A stretch of 64,000 nt of DNA from Psychrobacter sp. I-STPA10. Its GTDB lineage: Bacteria; Pseudomonadota; Gammaproteobacteria; Pseudomonadales; Moraxellaceae. Position 1 is the stretch's first letter, and the number at the start of each line of letters is the position of its first letter. Below the pieces are notes generated by a model. That model worked only from the letters and a program-made list of their open reading frames with translations, had not been told where the DNA came from and did no database searches. The DNA is taken from contig NZ_VFYU01000010.1 in assembly GCF_021012795.1 (NCBI RefSeq), positions 53,575-117,574 on the forward strand, written 5' to 3'. Positions 33,910 through 43,574 of the stretch are shown here, piece by piece. Made by a program: the position numbers and the translations under genes.

Positions 33910-36495
33910 ATGTTATTGTCATCAGCCGACTCGCCTATTCCTCCTACTCGTTCTGCTAACAATATAACAGAGGGACAAGACAATTCTGTTACTGAAGGTC
34001 ATACCCTAAGCGCTATCTCCCCCAGTCATTTATCAGAGGCTCCGACAATAAAACCACTAAATCATTCTAGTGATAAAAACCATCTGTCTCTAAATCCACC
34101 CAAATACAAAAAAAAATCAAATCAGGATAATAAGAGCATGACAGTTGCGAATAATAACACACAAGACAATAATCACTTACCTCCCCTACCCAAACTGAGT
34201 CATCACTTAGTTGATGAAGCACGTTATAATTTACTACGTGCCATTGCTTATATGACTAAAGAAGAACAGCTTGAAATCATTGATGCGTGTACATTTGGTG
34301 ACATTGCCCACATCAAAGATAAACGTAAATCAGGTGAGCCATACATCACCCACCCCATTGCGGTGGCTGAAATTTTGGCAGGGTTTCATCTTGACCGTGA
34401 CACCATCATAGCCGCCATTTTACATGATACTGTTGAAGATACAGAAGTGACGCATGAGGATTTGGTAGCGCGTTATGGCAAGGTGGTGGCTCAACTCGTT
34501 GATGGAGTCACCAAACTTAAATCATCAAAACGTAATAAACAACAAAACAAAGCCGCTACTTTCCATAAAATTCTTACTGCCACCTTAAATGACCCTCGGG
34601 TACTGATTGTCAAGCTTGCCGACCGCTTACATAATATGTCTACCCTTGATGCAGTGCGACCAGAAAAACAAAAAGCCACTGCCCAAGAGACATTGGAATT
34701 TTATGTACCCTTTGCGCGTATTATGGGGCTCAATGACATTGCCGACTATATGGAGATATTGTGCTATCGCAACCTAGACCCTGTCATGTATACCAAAATG
34801 TCAGACAAACTGTTACAACAAGGGTTGGGGCGTAATTTCCAAAAAGATGCTATCCATCGCTATCTCACCAAAGTGCTCGATGCGCTTGAGTTATCTGCAC
34901 ATGTACGTGTATTAGATAACCGTGTCCTTTTGTATCGACAATTTTTCCGTAATCGTGGTGAGATAAATAGCCTGTTACGTCATTATGCTTTTGAGGTGGT
35001 AATGGGTAGCATTGATGACTGTGATACGTTGGCAAACTACCTGATTAGCCAATACAATATTCCTGAAGACTGTATTGAAGATAATATTCGCCACCCTTTA
35101 CCAGGCGGTAAACAGTCTTTGACCATGCGCTATGAGCATGATAATGATACCATTACGGTGACTATATTAACTCGGCGTATGCAAGCAGCGGCTAGATTGG
35201 GAGTGATTGGTGTTGAACATGCCTCTGAGGTCAGTCAATCGGTGATTCAAGCATCACTGCGTAATATGAAAGACATCATCAGTCGTCACTCCCAAGATGC
35301 AGGTAGTGACGATGATTCTGCAACAGTTGATATTATTGATAATTTATTAAGCTATTTAAATGAGCGTAAAATCCTATGCTATAGCCCACAAGGTCGTGCC
35401 TATGAGCTACCACGAGGAGCAACTGCGTTAGATTTTGCCTATGCTGTTGGCCCTATGGTGGGTAACATTGCAGTGGGCGCAAATATTGATAATAAACCTG
35501 CCAAATTAGGTACGGTGGTTAAAAATGGTCAAACAGTAGAAATTGAAGTTGATAAATCAGCAAAACCCAAAGCTGAATGGTTAGGCTTTGTGGTAACCAA
35601 TAAAGCCCGTCGTCAACTGCGACTTTGGCTCAAAGATTTATCCACTGATGAGCAACGCCAACATGGTATGCAGGCGTTAGATAGGGCTTTAAAAACTTAT
35701 GATAAATCACTCACTGACCTCACCGATGAGGACTGGCAAAGTCTGCTTACTTGGCGCAATATTGAGGATAAAAACGCCTTATTTGAACAAATCAGTGCGG
35801 GGTCACTATTACCACAGTTGGTAGTCTCACGCCTATTTAGTGAAGAGATTGCGCTAAAACAAGCCCATGCGCAAGCACAAGGTATGCAGCTACCTCAGCA
35901 TTTATTGGCAGACATGGCAGGTCTTGAGATTGACTTTGCCAAATGTTGTAACCCCATTTATGGTGATCCAATTACAGGACATTTATCCCGTGATGGCTTG
36001 GTATTACATCGCCATAAATGCTACTCACTTGATAACATTCGTGAATTTTCCCCTTATCAATTATTTCAACTGCAATGGCTTGATGAAGATACCATCAATC
36101 AGCGTATCAAGCACCCAAGTGACAGGGTTCATTTTACCGTTTATTTAAAGCTAAATTTGGCACTGACAGAAGAACAAGTCAGCCAAGCCATTTATGAGCT
36201 ACGTCAAGTCAATATTGGGGTAAAAAAGGTCAATGTGCGTAGCAGCCATACCATCATTCAAGTGGTGGTACGCAGTCGCAATCATTTATCAGAAGGTATC
36301 CGAGCATTGCGTCCCCATCTTGGCTTTCCAAATATCGCCCGCTTATATCAATACGTTGACCCCGATAGAAACATTGATAAAAATAGCGATAAAAACGATA
36401 AAAATAGCGATAAAAATAAAGGTGGTAAAGGTGATAGCAAAACCAATACCAAAACTGACACTAACAATCAACCAGACTCTTCACTTAATAAGTGA
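33910..36495 (+). CDS. spoT: SpoT-type (p)ppGpp hydrolase with a degenerate synthetase region
   Basis: An 861-residue RelA/SpoT homologue. The HD hydrolase domain is intact (YITHPIAVAEIL, ILHDTVEDTEVTHEDL, VDGVTKL, KLADRLHNM; about residues 135-290). The following synthetase region has lost the hallmark segments (the PGR-KDYI and NGYQSLHT motifs) and shows HPLPGGKQSLTMRYEHD instead, so ppGpp synthesis is not expected. TGS (YELPRGATALDFAYAVG), a Cys-rich conserved region (FAKCCNPIYGDPI) and a C-terminal ACT domain follow. About 90 low-complexity N-terminal residues and an Asn/Asp/Lys-rich tail extend the protein. The ATG at 33910 has AAGGA 11 bases upstream; Met77 (34138) is an alternative start. 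A hydrolase-only SpoT is known in Acinetobacter. Confidence 0.93.
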   Translation: MLLSSADSPIPPTRSANNITEGQDNSVTEGHTLSAISPSHLSEAPTIKPLNHSSDKNHLSLNPPKYKKKSNQDNKSMTVANNNTQDNNHLPPLPKLSHHLVDEARYNLLRAIAYMTKEEQLEIIDACTFGDIAHIKDKRKSGEPYITHPIAVAEILAGFHLDRDTIIAAILHDTVEDTEVTHEDLVARYGKVVAQLVDGVTKLKSSKRNKQQNKAATFHKILTATLNDPRVLIVKLADRLHNMSTLDAVRPEKQKATAQETLEFYVPFARIMGLNDIADYMEILCYRNLDPVMYTKMSDKLLQQGLGRNFQKDAIHRYLTKVLDALELSAHVRVLDNRVLLYRQFFRNRGEINSLLRHYAFEVVMGSIDDCDTLANYLISQYNIPEDCIEDNIRHPLPGGKQSLTMRYEHDNDTITVTILTRRMQAAARLGVIGVEHASEVSQSVIQASLRNMKDIISRHSQDAGSDDDSATVDIIDNLLSYLNERKILCYSPQGRAYELPRGATALDFAYAVGPMVGNIAVGANIDNKPAKLGTVVKNGQTVEIEVDKSAKPKAEWLGFVVTNKARRQLRLWLKDLSTDEQRQHGMQALDRALKTYDKSLTDLTDEDWQSLLTWRNIEDKNALFEQISAGSLLPQLVVSRLFSEEIALKQAHAQAQGMQLPQHLLADMAGLEIDFAKCCNPIYGDPITGHLSRDGLVLHRHKCYSLDNIREFSPYQLFQLQWLDEDTINQRIKHPSDRVHFTVYLKLNLALTEEQVSQAIYELRQVNIGVKKVNVRSSHTIIQVVVRSRNHLSEGIRALRPHLGFPNIARLYQYVDPDRNIDKNSDKNDKNSDKNKGGKGDSKTNTKTDTNNQPDSSLNK

Positions 36496-36542
36496 TTTAA
36501 TAAATTGCTTTATAATCTTAACAAACCAACAAGGAAAATTTT

Positions 36543-36935
36543 ATGTCTCGTGAAGTTATTAATACCGATAAAGCCCCTGCTGCTGTTGGCACATATTCAC
36601 AAGCAGTAAAAGTCAGCAACAGTGGTCATACCGTTTATTTATCAGGACAAATTGGCTTAGACCCTGCCACCATGCAACTACAAGAGGGTTTTGTAGCACA
36701 AGCAAAACAAGTCTTTGATAATATTGAGGCTGTTTGTGAAGCAGCGGGTGGTTCAATCAAAGATGTGGTGAAATTTAATGTGTATCTAGCTGACCTCAAT
36801 GACTTTGCTGCGTTAAATGAAATCTTTGTAGAACGTCTGCAAGCCCCCTACCCTGCCCGTGCAGCATTTCAAGTGGCAGCGCTACCTATCAGCGCATTGG
36901 TAGAGATTGAGTCAATTATGGTATTGCAAGGCTAA
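36543..36935 (+). CDS. ridA: RidA-family enamine/imine deaminase
   Basis: Hydrolyses reactive enamines released by PLP enzymes such as threonine dehydratase. A 130-residue protein with [29 protein letters not shown] and the C-terminal [14 protein letters not shown], which holds the catalytic Arg, then VEIESIM. An AAGGAAA site precedes the ATG. It lies 47 bp after spoT and is probably cotranscribed. Confidence 0.95.
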   Translation: MSREVINTDKAPAAVGTYSQAVKVSNSGHTVYLSGQIGLDPATMQLQEGFVAQAKQVFDNIEAVCEAAGGSIKDVVKFNVYLADLNDFAALNEIFVERLQAPYPARAAFQVAALPISALVEIESIMVLQG

Positions 36936-36964
36936 GGTATAAGGTTAAAATAGTCTAATTTTTA

Positions 36965-37088
36965 TATAGTCGAAGAATACTAAAACAGATATACGGCGAC
37001 TAAATGCTGATAAATAGTGCAGATAGTACAGTTAGTACAGCAAATGAGGTCAACACCGTCGCTGTTTAGTGGTTCTTTGATTATTATA
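36965..37088. mobile_element. TATAGTC-family element, type A, copy 2
   Basis: Starts TATAGTCGAAGAATACTAAA exactly as copy 1. It carries GCAGATAGTACA and CAACACCGT and ends in a decayed TGATTATTATA. The arm CTAAAACAG pairs with CTGTTTAG of the right arm. It lies between ridA and priA, 30 bp before the priA start. Confidence 0.75.
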
Positions 37089-37117
37089 ATAAGGAAACAC
37101 AATAAGGAAATCCGATA

Positions 37118-39547
37118 ATGCTTATCAGTGTTGCTCTGCCTGTACCACTTTATCGGGTTTTTGATTATCTTGCTCCCTCTAATGCTGTACTACCATCAAT
37201 AGGCAGTCGGGTACAAGTGTCCTTTGGACGCCAAACACTTATCGGTATTGTCGTCGCTTATGTCAACGCCAATGACTGCCCCATTGACCCTGCCAAACTC
37301 AAACCAATTAAACAAGTTCTTGATGATGAGCCATTAGTTGATAAGCCAATGCTTAATCTTGCCCGATGGCTGGCTCGTTATTACCATTATCCGCTTGGTG
37401 ATGTGCTGGCAGTGATGCTACCGACCCTGATTCGTCAAGGCAAACCATTGGATTTACTGATACGCCACTGGCGAATATTGCCTCACGTCACCGAAGATGA
37501 CTTTCATAGCAATGCCAAAAAACAAAAACAGCAGTTTGCCATGCTCAAGCTACATGGCAAACATGGGGCAAGTGAAGATACTTTACTAATGGAAGGTATG
37601 CAGCGTCCTTTTCTAAAACGCCTTGAAGATAACGGCTTAATTGAGCATTACTTTGAACACAAACCTGCCCCCCCACCTATCAGCCTAGCAAAATTGCCAT
37701 TAGATTTAAACGATGAGCAAGAGACTGCCGTTCAGCAAATTTATCACGCCTGTGAGCAAAATCAGTATCAAGGCTTTTTGCTCAATGGTGTCACTGGCAG
37801 CGGCAAAACTGAAGTGTACCTGCAAGCCATGCAACCTGTACTGGAAGCAGGTAAACAAGTGTTGGTATTGGTGCCAGAAATTGGACTGACGCCACAAACC
37901 AAAGCCCGCTTTGCCAATCGCTTTGCCGCCAGTATTTTATTGCTACATTCAGGACTCAATAACAGCCAACGTATGCAAGGCTGGCAAGACTGTCGTCAAG
38001 GTCATGCTCAAATCATCATCGGCACTCGCTCAACCCTATTATATCCCTTTGCTAATTTGGGCTTGATTATAGTTGATGAGGCACATGACCTATCCTACAA
38101 ACAGCAAGATACCCTACGCTATCATGCTGCGGATGTGGCATTATATCGGGGGTATCAACTGGGCATTGTGGTAATATTGGGAACAGCAACACCTTCATTA
38201 GAGCAATTTAAACTGGTCGATGATGGTAAACTGACCGAGCTTAGATTAAGCAAACGCGCAGGACACGCCATTGCTGCAAGCTTACAGTTGGTCGATGCTC
38301 GACTTGCCAGCACTCAACATAGCAGCCTACCCAGTCCCTCTGATTCTACCAATACTAGCAACTCACATAACAGCCAAAATAATAGCCAAAATAACAGCCA
38401 GACAAAAACTGGACAACAGCTATCCATGAATTTGCCTGATACGACCAAAAGTATACATGGCAAAAATAAAAATTCAGCAAGCAATGCGAACGCTGTCGGT
38501 ATCAGCAAACAATCACAAGATACAGGGCTAACTGATGGGGTGATTACCGCCATACGCCGTACTTTAGAAGCAGGCAATCAAGTATTGGTATTTTTAAATC
38601 GCCGTGGTTATGCGCCAATTTTGCTGTGTTCTGCCTGTGGCTGGCAAGCAGACTGTCCACGCTGTGAGGCACATCTAACTGTTCATCATAGTCAGCTTGA
38701 GCAGCAAAAACCCTCTTACCTCAAATGCCACCACTGTGATTGGCAAACCAATATTGCAAAGGTATGTCCTGATTGTAGTAGTCCCAATCTTGACCCTGTT
38801 GGCATTGGCACCACCCGACTCAGCGAAAGCCTACATGCTATTTTTTCCAATCCACAAACCAGTAAAACTATCTACCCGATTATTCAAATCGACCGAGACA
38901 CTACCCGCCGCAAAGACAGTTGGGAAAATATTTATCAACGTATCAACCAAGGTAAACCTGCTATTTTGGTGGGTACACAAATGGTCGCCAAGGGTCATCA
39001 CTTCCCCAATGTCACCTTAGTGGTACTACCCAATGCTGACCGTGGCTTTTTATCAGCAGATTTTCGTTCACCTGAGCATACTGCCCAACTCATTATCCAA
39101 GTAGCTGGGCGCGCAGGACGAGGTGATAAAGCGGGTAAGGTACTTATCCAAACGCTGCAACCTGACAACCCATTACTGCTCAAATTGGTCAAAGATGGCT
39201 ATATAGAATTTTCTCTTGCTTTGCTTGAAGAACGTCGCCTTATGGGGCTGCCTCCTTATACTCATGCTGCCTTGATACGTTGTGAAGGCAAAAGTATCGA
39301 ACGTACCACTCAGCTCTTAACAGATGCCATCGCTATCCTACCCAAACCCAATCAACTGGCCATTTTAGGACCAATTGACGCACCGATGCGCAAAAAGAAC
39401 AGTCGCTATCAGTCACAGTTATTATTGCTCAGTCAAAGTCGCCCCCATCTACATCAAATATTGCAACAATGGTGGACACACGTATTACAACTACCTGCTG
39501 CAAAATATCTAAAACTGACCTTAGATATTGACCCTGTGGGTTGGTGA
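37118..39547 (+). CDS. priA: Primosomal protein N' (replication restart helicase PriA)
   Basis: A 3'-5' helicase that reloads the replisome at collapsed forks. The N-terminal DNA-binding domain starts MLISVALPVPLYRVFDYL. The helicase core has Walker A GVTGSGKTEVY, VDEAHD, and GTATPS. The zinc region supplies CSACGWQADCPRCEAHLT and CHHCDWQT...CPDCSS. Motifs V and VI include GTQMVAKGHHFPNVTLV and QVAGRAGRGDKAG. It is 809 residues, about 75 longer than E. coli PriA, because of a Ser/Asn/Gln-rich insert at about residues 397-469, between the first helicase lobe and the zinc region. An AAGGAAA site precedes the ATG. Confidence 0.96.
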   Translation: MLISVALPVPLYRVFDYLAPSNAVLPSIGSRVQVSFGRQTLIGIVVAYVNANDCPIDPAKLKPIKQVLDDEPLVDKPMLNLARWLARYYHYPLGDVLAVMLPTLIRQGKPLDLLIRHWRILPHVTEDDFHSNAKKQKQQFAMLKLHGKHGASEDTLLMEGMQRPFLKRLEDNGLIEHYFEHKPAPPPISLAKLPLDLNDEQETAVQQIYHACEQNQYQGFLLNGVTGSGKTEVYLQAMQPVLEAGKQVLVLVPEIGLTPQTKARFANRFAASILLLHSGLNNSQRMQGWQDCRQGHAQIIIGTRSTLLYPFANLGLIIVDEAHDLSYKQQDTLRYHAADVALYRGYQLGIVVILGTATPSLEQFKLVDDGKLTELRLSKRAGHAIAASLQLVDARLASTQHSSLPSPSDSTNTSNSHNSQNNSQNNSQTKTGQQLSMNLPDTTKSIHGKNKNSASNANAVGISKQSQDTGLTDGVITAIRRTLEAGNQVLVFLNRRGYAPILLCSACGWQADCPRCEAHLTVHHSQLEQQKPSYLKCHHCDWQTNIAKVCPDCSSPNLDPVGIGTTRLSESLHAIFSNPQTSKTIYPIIQIDRDTTRRKDSWENIYQRINQGKPAILVGTQMVAKGHHFPNVTLVVLPNADRGFLSADFRSPEHTAQLIIQVAGRAGRGDKAGKVLIQTLQPDNPLLLKLVKDGYIEFSLALLEERRLMGLPPYTHAALIRCEGKSIERTTQLLTDAIAILPKPNQLAILGPIDAPMRKKNSRYQSQLLLLSQSRPHLHQILQQWWTHVLQLPAAKYLKLTLDIDPVGW

Positions 39548-39613
39548 TTTTTTTGCTAAACTGAGGATAGCAATAAATAAAATCATATTAATAATAAAAT
39601 AAGGCTTATCATT

Positions 39614-40810
39614 ATGAGCATCTTGCAAACTTCTGGCTCTCATCATGATAATGATAATCATCATCATAGCAGTCATCATCATGGCAACAATAACAATTCT
39701 AATAGTCACAATCAGGACAGTCACCATAACCACAAGCATATACAGCATCAGGATAACAACCAACAACGTATCTTATTAATTAGCTTTGCCATCATTACAG
39801 GATTTATGCTTGTAGAAGCAGTCGGTGGTTGGCTCACAGGTAGTCTGGCATTATTATCCGATGCAGGGCACATGCTCAGTGATGCAGTTGCTTTGGGCGC
39901 AACCTTACTGGCATTTAAAATTGGCGAAAAAACAGCAACCAAACAAAAAACCTTTGGTTATCGTCGTTTTGAGATTCTTGTTGCAGGAGTCAATGGGGCA
40001 ACGCTGGTGATTATCTCATTGATGATTATCTATGAAGCGTTTCTACGCTTTTGGCACCCTGAGCCTATTGCCAGTCAAGAGATGCTTATCATTGCAACTA
40101 TTGGTATGTTGGTTAATATATTGGTAGCATGGCTATTACATCGCAGTGGTGCTGAGCACAGTCACATCGGTCACAGCCATGCAAATCATAGCCATTCACA
40201 TATTGACGACCACACCAACAATCACTCACAGCAGCATGTAGATAAACATGCCCACTCCTCTGCCGATTCTCATAAAAACTTCAATACACCTGACCCCACT
40301 TCCACTACTGAAAAAAACCTTAACATGCAAAGTGCCTATTTGCACGTTTTAGGAGATTTACTCGGCTCTGTTGCAGCGATTATTGCAGCAGTGGCTATGA
40401 TTTATTTTGGCTGGTGGTGGGCAGACCCTGTTGCCTCGCTCATAGTATCTGCATTAATTTTATTTAGCGGCTATCGAGTGGTGCGTGACTCGGTGCATAT
40501 CTTAATGGAAGGCACACCTAATAATATGTCACTGGCAACCATAGAAATGCAACTACGTCAACATCCACAAGTACAAGCGGTGCATGACCTACACGTTTGG
40601 AGTATTACCAGTGGCTTGCATGCGCTATCTTGTCATGTGATGGTCAATGGAGCGATTAGTATTGATGAATCTAGCCAACTGATTCAGGAGCTTGAAACTT
40701 CCCTGCAAACATTAGGCATTAATCACAGCACCATACAAATTGAAAGCCAAAGCCACCCACAATCGCTGGCGCATAGTAGCTCACTAGTCTGTGACATCAC
40801 CCATAAATAA
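39614..40810 (+). CDS. Zinc-type cation diffusion facilitator (CzcD/ZitB-like)
   Basis: Proton-coupled divalent-metal exporter of the inner membrane. The N-terminal 50 residues are extremely His-rich. Six membrane helices follow, with the metal site residues in LLSDAGHMLSDAVALG (helix 2, HxxxD) and HVLGDLLGSVAAIIAA (helix 5). A second His-rich loop (HSHIGHSHANHSHSH) sits between helices 4 and 5. The C-terminal cytoplasmic domain contains VHDLHVWSITSG. The HD/HD arrangement favours zinc. No metal-responsive regulator is adjacent. At 398 residues it is longer than usual because of the His regions. Confidence 0.92.
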   Translation: MSILQTSGSHHDNDNHHHSSHHHGNNNNSNSHNQDSHHNHKHIQHQDNNQQRILLISFAIITGFMLVEAVGGWLTGSLALLSDAGHMLSDAVALGATLLAFKIGEKTATKQKTFGYRRFEILVAGVNGATLVIISLMIIYEAFLRFWHPEPIASQEMLIIATIGMLVNILVAWLLHRSGAEHSHIGHSHANHSHSHIDDHTNNHSQQHVDKHAHSSADSHKNFNTPDPTSTTEKNLNMQSAYLHVLGDLLGSVAAIIAAVAMIYFGWWWADPVASLIVSALILFSGYRVVRDSVHILMEGTPNNMSLATIEMQLRQHPQVQAVHDLHVWSITSGLHALSCHVMVNGAISIDESSQLIQELETSLQTLGINHSTIQIESQSHPQSLAHSSSLVCDITHK

Positions 40811-40824
40811 GCCCTCTTAATAGC

Positions 40825-41124
40825 TTAAAACTGTTCTTTAAACATAGTAAATACCCATTTCAACATAGGAAAGACCAACCAAATTACAGCCGCAATCATG
40901 GTTAAAAACCCAAGCCCCAAAACACTTAAGCGTATTAACATATCCAAATCACCTGCCCACACCTCTGGGGCAATGGTTGGTCCTACTGTAGACATAAATG
41001 CCAAACAAAACCCAAAAGCGGCAATTAGCACACTAATAACTATCCGTCCAATGACTTTCACTATGATGGGCAACTTAACTGATTGACTCAAGCTAGAGGT
41101 GCCATTTGAGTTTATATCCATCAT
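40825..41124 (-). CDS. Small two-helix membrane protein of unknown function
   Basis: A 99-residue protein with two to three hydrophobic helices (ISVLIAAFGFCLAFMS; LSVLGLGFLTMIAAVIWLVFPML). An AGGAAG site stands 7 bases before the ATG at 41124. It is convergent with the CDF exporter gene (14-bp gap). No family recognised. Confidence 0.6.
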   Translation of the reverse strand: MMDINSNGTSSLSQSVKLPIIVKVIGRIVISVLIAAFGFCLAFMSTVGPTIAPEVWAGDLDMLIRLSVLGLGFLTMIAAVIWLVFPMLKWVFTMFKEQF

Positions 41125-41235
41125 TGCCACTTCCTATATATTCTATTCTGTATCTTAAAAAGATATATATATTAAAAAATACGACACCTAATGTCGCAAA
41201 GTATATCGTAAACCATTTATTTTATTCATTTATTA

Positions 41236-41265
41236 TAGTACGCTAATAAATAGTACGCTAATAAA
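41236..41265. repeat. Two perfect 15-bp tandem units
   Basis: TAGTACGCTAATAAA occurs twice in direct succession in the AT-rich gap upstream of the small membrane protein gene. A slippage product; no function evident. Confidence 0.6.
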
Positions 41266-41364
41266 ATAAAAACAGCCAACCACCACAAAAATTAACAAAA
41301 TCATCTCAAAATATAATTATTTTTCATACCCCTGTTTCAATGTTAAAAAATGCAACTGACTATT

Positions 41365-41593
41365 AGGATCTGTTGAACTTTCACCCTATCAGGCTAATAT
41401 CCATAAGGGATACAGCTATTTTTTACTTTCAGGTAAAAATTGGCTAAATTTGCATGATGAAGCGTTAATGAACTGGTTAATATCCCGCTGTTATTAACAA
41501 AAGCTACCTGCGTTCATTGCCTTGACTAAGTCACTGTTTATTAAAATCAGTATCTCAATTTTTCCTATGAAGATGAATGTTCAACAGACCCTA
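41365..41593. mobile_element. IS-like remnant or MITE with (A/G)GRTCTGTTGAAC ends
   Basis: The left end AGGATCTGTTGAACTTTCA and the right end, read on the other strand, AGGGTCTGTTGAACATTCA are 19-bp inverted repeats with two mismatches. They bound about 229 bp with no long open frame. Ends of this type are known from IS5-family elements, but the transposase is missing. It fills most of the 500-bp gap before the esterase gene. Confidence 0.65.
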
Positions 41594-41641
41594 AAAATAT
41601 AGCTGAAGTTAAACAATTAATCATAAAAAAAGGACAAACTT

Positions 41642-42226
41642 ATGATGTTACCCATTGAAAATAACCAGACTTTTTTATTATTTTTTCACGGTTTAGATTC
41701 CAGTAATGAGACCAGTAAATACACTTGTATTAATCGTCAACCTAAATATTGCCAAACAGTTGACTATCGTAATCACTTTAAAGAAATATTTACTATTTAT
41801 GATGAGTTAATTCAGCAAAAAATAGCAGAGTATCCACAAGTTGTATTGGCAGGACACTCATTAGGGGGCTGGTTTGCCAATCACTTTGCCCATAAATATA
41901 ATCTACGTGCCTTGCTTATAGCCCCTTGTATCAACCCTAGCGAAGCACTGGCTGACCGTATCCCCGAAGTTGCCAATATGGACTTGTCCTTTGACACCAC
42001 AAACCCACAAAAAACGTATGTCATGATAGAGAGTGATGATGAGCGATTAGATGTGGCAGTGGCTCGGCAAACTTTAGTAAATCTGCCCGAAAATTGGGAA
42101 ATAGAATATTATAAAGGTGGTCATCACCGCATCGCTCGAGCGGACGAGATTTGGTATTATCTCAATGATTTATGTGATGATCCGATTGTTTGGATTGATG
42201 ATGCAGAGATTTATGGTGAGGATTAA
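41642..42226 (+). CDS. YqiA/UPF0227-like alpha/beta hydrolase
   Basis: A 194-residue esterase-like protein: LFFHGLDSSNETSKY at the oxyanion region, the nucleophile elbow VVLAGHSLGGWFANHFA (Ser about residue 78), the acid in VMIESDDERLDV and the His in YKGGHHRIAR. Length and motifs fit the YqiA/YcfP family of small esterases, whose physiological substrate is not settled. An AAGGACAAACTT site precedes the ATG. It stands alone and is followed by a terminator. Confidence 0.8.
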   Translation: MMLPIENNQTFLLFFHGLDSSNETSKYTCINRQPKYCQTVDYRNHFKEIFTIYDELIQQKIAEYPQVVLAGHSLGGWFANHFAHKYNLRALLIAPCINPSEALADRIPEVANMDLSFDTTNPQKTYVMIESDDERLDVAVARQTLVNLPENWEIEYYKGGHHRIARADEIWYYLNDLCDDPIVWIDDAEIYGED

Positions 42227-42238
42227 ACTAATAATAAA

Positions 42239-42286
42239 ATGCCAGTAAAATAACTCAACTATGACCGTTTTACTGGCATCTTTTTA
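42239..42286. terminator. Terminator after the esterase gene
   Basis: ATGCCAGTAAAA pairs with TTTTACTGGCAT, followed by C and a T-run; an A-rich stretch lies on the left, so it may also serve the convergent SPOR gene. Confidence 0.8.
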
Positions 42287-42338
42287 CATCTAATTTAATA
42301 TCTAGGATAGCTATAAAAGATTGATTATAACCACTGCG

Positions 42339-43208
42339 TTAGCGACGCTGCTCCACAATTAAACTATCAATTCCATTATTTTGTAATTTCTGCTGTGCAC
42401 TGACCACCGACTGACGATTGGTCATTTTATTAGAAATCACTTGATAAATGGTCTGCCCATTTGCTGTTTCATTTTTGATAACCTTAGCATCTACTCCTGC
42501 CATCAGCACTTGTGCACGACGACGATCGGCTTCATCGGCATTAGTGTAGCTATTGATTTGCAAAATATAGGTTCTTTGTGGTGTGGTACTTCTGGTAGTT
42601 GTTGCTGCATTGCTATTAGTATGGTTATTAGCACTGTTATTGGTATTACTTCCGCTCGTATTAGATGATGCATCTGTACCATCATAAGTTTCTTGCTCTT
42701 CTACAACCACAATCTCATTACGAGGCACACGAGTACGTGTTGGCTCTTGCTCAGGCAGTGGATTTAAGATGGTCTCCTCAGAAATACCAAAGTTTTGATT
42801 GTTTCTATTGTCATTAGATTGGCTGTTATCAGTATTAGAATCCGCTTCTGCTTGCTCATTTTGTGGTATGGGCACAAGTACGACCACATCAGGCTCTAAT
42901 GAGTCTACTTGCTCTTCTTGTGGTGGGCGATCAACAATAATCGCTTCATCAGGAATGTTGGTAATTTGCTGCTCAGGCAATAGGTCATAAAACTCATACT
43001 CATTGTCTTGATCTGTATTTACCTTAGGTTGTACAACTCTTGGCTCAGCTTGAGTATCTGTTTGTCCCATATCAAAAGGATTCCATAGGTACAAAAACAA
43101 ACCAATCATTAGCGTCAAAATAGCGCCCACAAACATCCAGATCAGTCCAGCTATACCACTACCACTATTTTGTTTTTGTGTTGCACCTTTTGGCTTTTTT
43201 GCTAACAT
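42339..43208 (-). CDS. SPOR-domain cell-division protein (FtsN-like)
   Basis: A 289-residue bitopic protein. A short basic cytoplasmic tail (AKKPKGATQKQNSG) leads to one membrane helix (IAGLIWMFVGAILTLMIGLFLYLW), a long disordered acidic and Asn/Thr-rich periplasmic region, and a C-terminal SPOR domain (TYILQINSYTNADEADRRRAQVLMAGVDAKVI...YQVISNKMTNRQ). SPOR binds denuded glycan at the septum. The order argS then SPOR gene occurs in pseudomonads and Moraxellaceae and suggests FtsN function, but sequence alone cannot separate it from other SPOR proteins. Start at 43208; the frame extends to a TTG. Confidence 0.82.
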   Translation of the reverse strand: MLAKKPKGATQKQNSGSGIAGLIWMFVGAILTLMIGLFLYLWNPFDMGQTDTQAEPRVVQPKVNTDQDNEYEFYDLLPEQQITNIPDEAIIVDRPPQEEQVDSLEPDVVVLVPIPQNEQAEADSNTDNSQSNDNRNNQNFGISEETILNPLPEQEPTRTRVPRNEIVVVEEQETYDGTDASSNTSGSNTNNSANNHTNSNAATTTRSTTPQRTYILQINSYTNADEADRRRAQVLMAGVDAKVIKNETANGQTIYQVISNKMTNRQSVVSAQQKLQNNGIDSLIVEQRR

Positions 43209-43450
43209 TCTCAAGATTCTCCCAAATCATCGTCACCCATTTATAATCTATTTGTAACTTTTATACAAATACATTGCTGACAGATATCTTCGCTAAGCAT
43301 TGATTGCACCAGCTATGACTGCTTTTTATACAAATTTTTATACAAAATACTCACTCACTGATTTTTAAGCATGTTTTTTTAAGCATGGTTATTATTACAG
43401 ATAAAGTTGATAGAAACCATGGCTACCCAGTTTTTCATCAAAAATCCATG

Positions 43451-43554
43451 TATAGTCTGCCTACTATAAATCCACCACGGTGTCTCGCTAGATGTACTAC
43501 GTGTACTATCTACACTCGGTTGCCTTGTGGTGAAATTATATTAGATTGACTATA
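43451..43554. mobile_element. TATAGTC-family element, type B, copy 4
   Basis: A 104-bp unit starting TATAGTCTGCCTACTATAAA and ending AGATTGACTATA. The arms CCACCACGG and TTGTGGTGAAAT can pair. It lies in the argS-to-SPOR spacer, 20 bp from the argS stop. Confidence 0.8.
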
Positions 43555-43574
43555 GCACTTGACCATTGATACAT

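Noticed and set aside
36965..37088. Operator or regulatory leader specific to priA
   Set aside because: The same sequence recurs at other unrelated loci, so it is a dispersed element rather than a priA-specific site.
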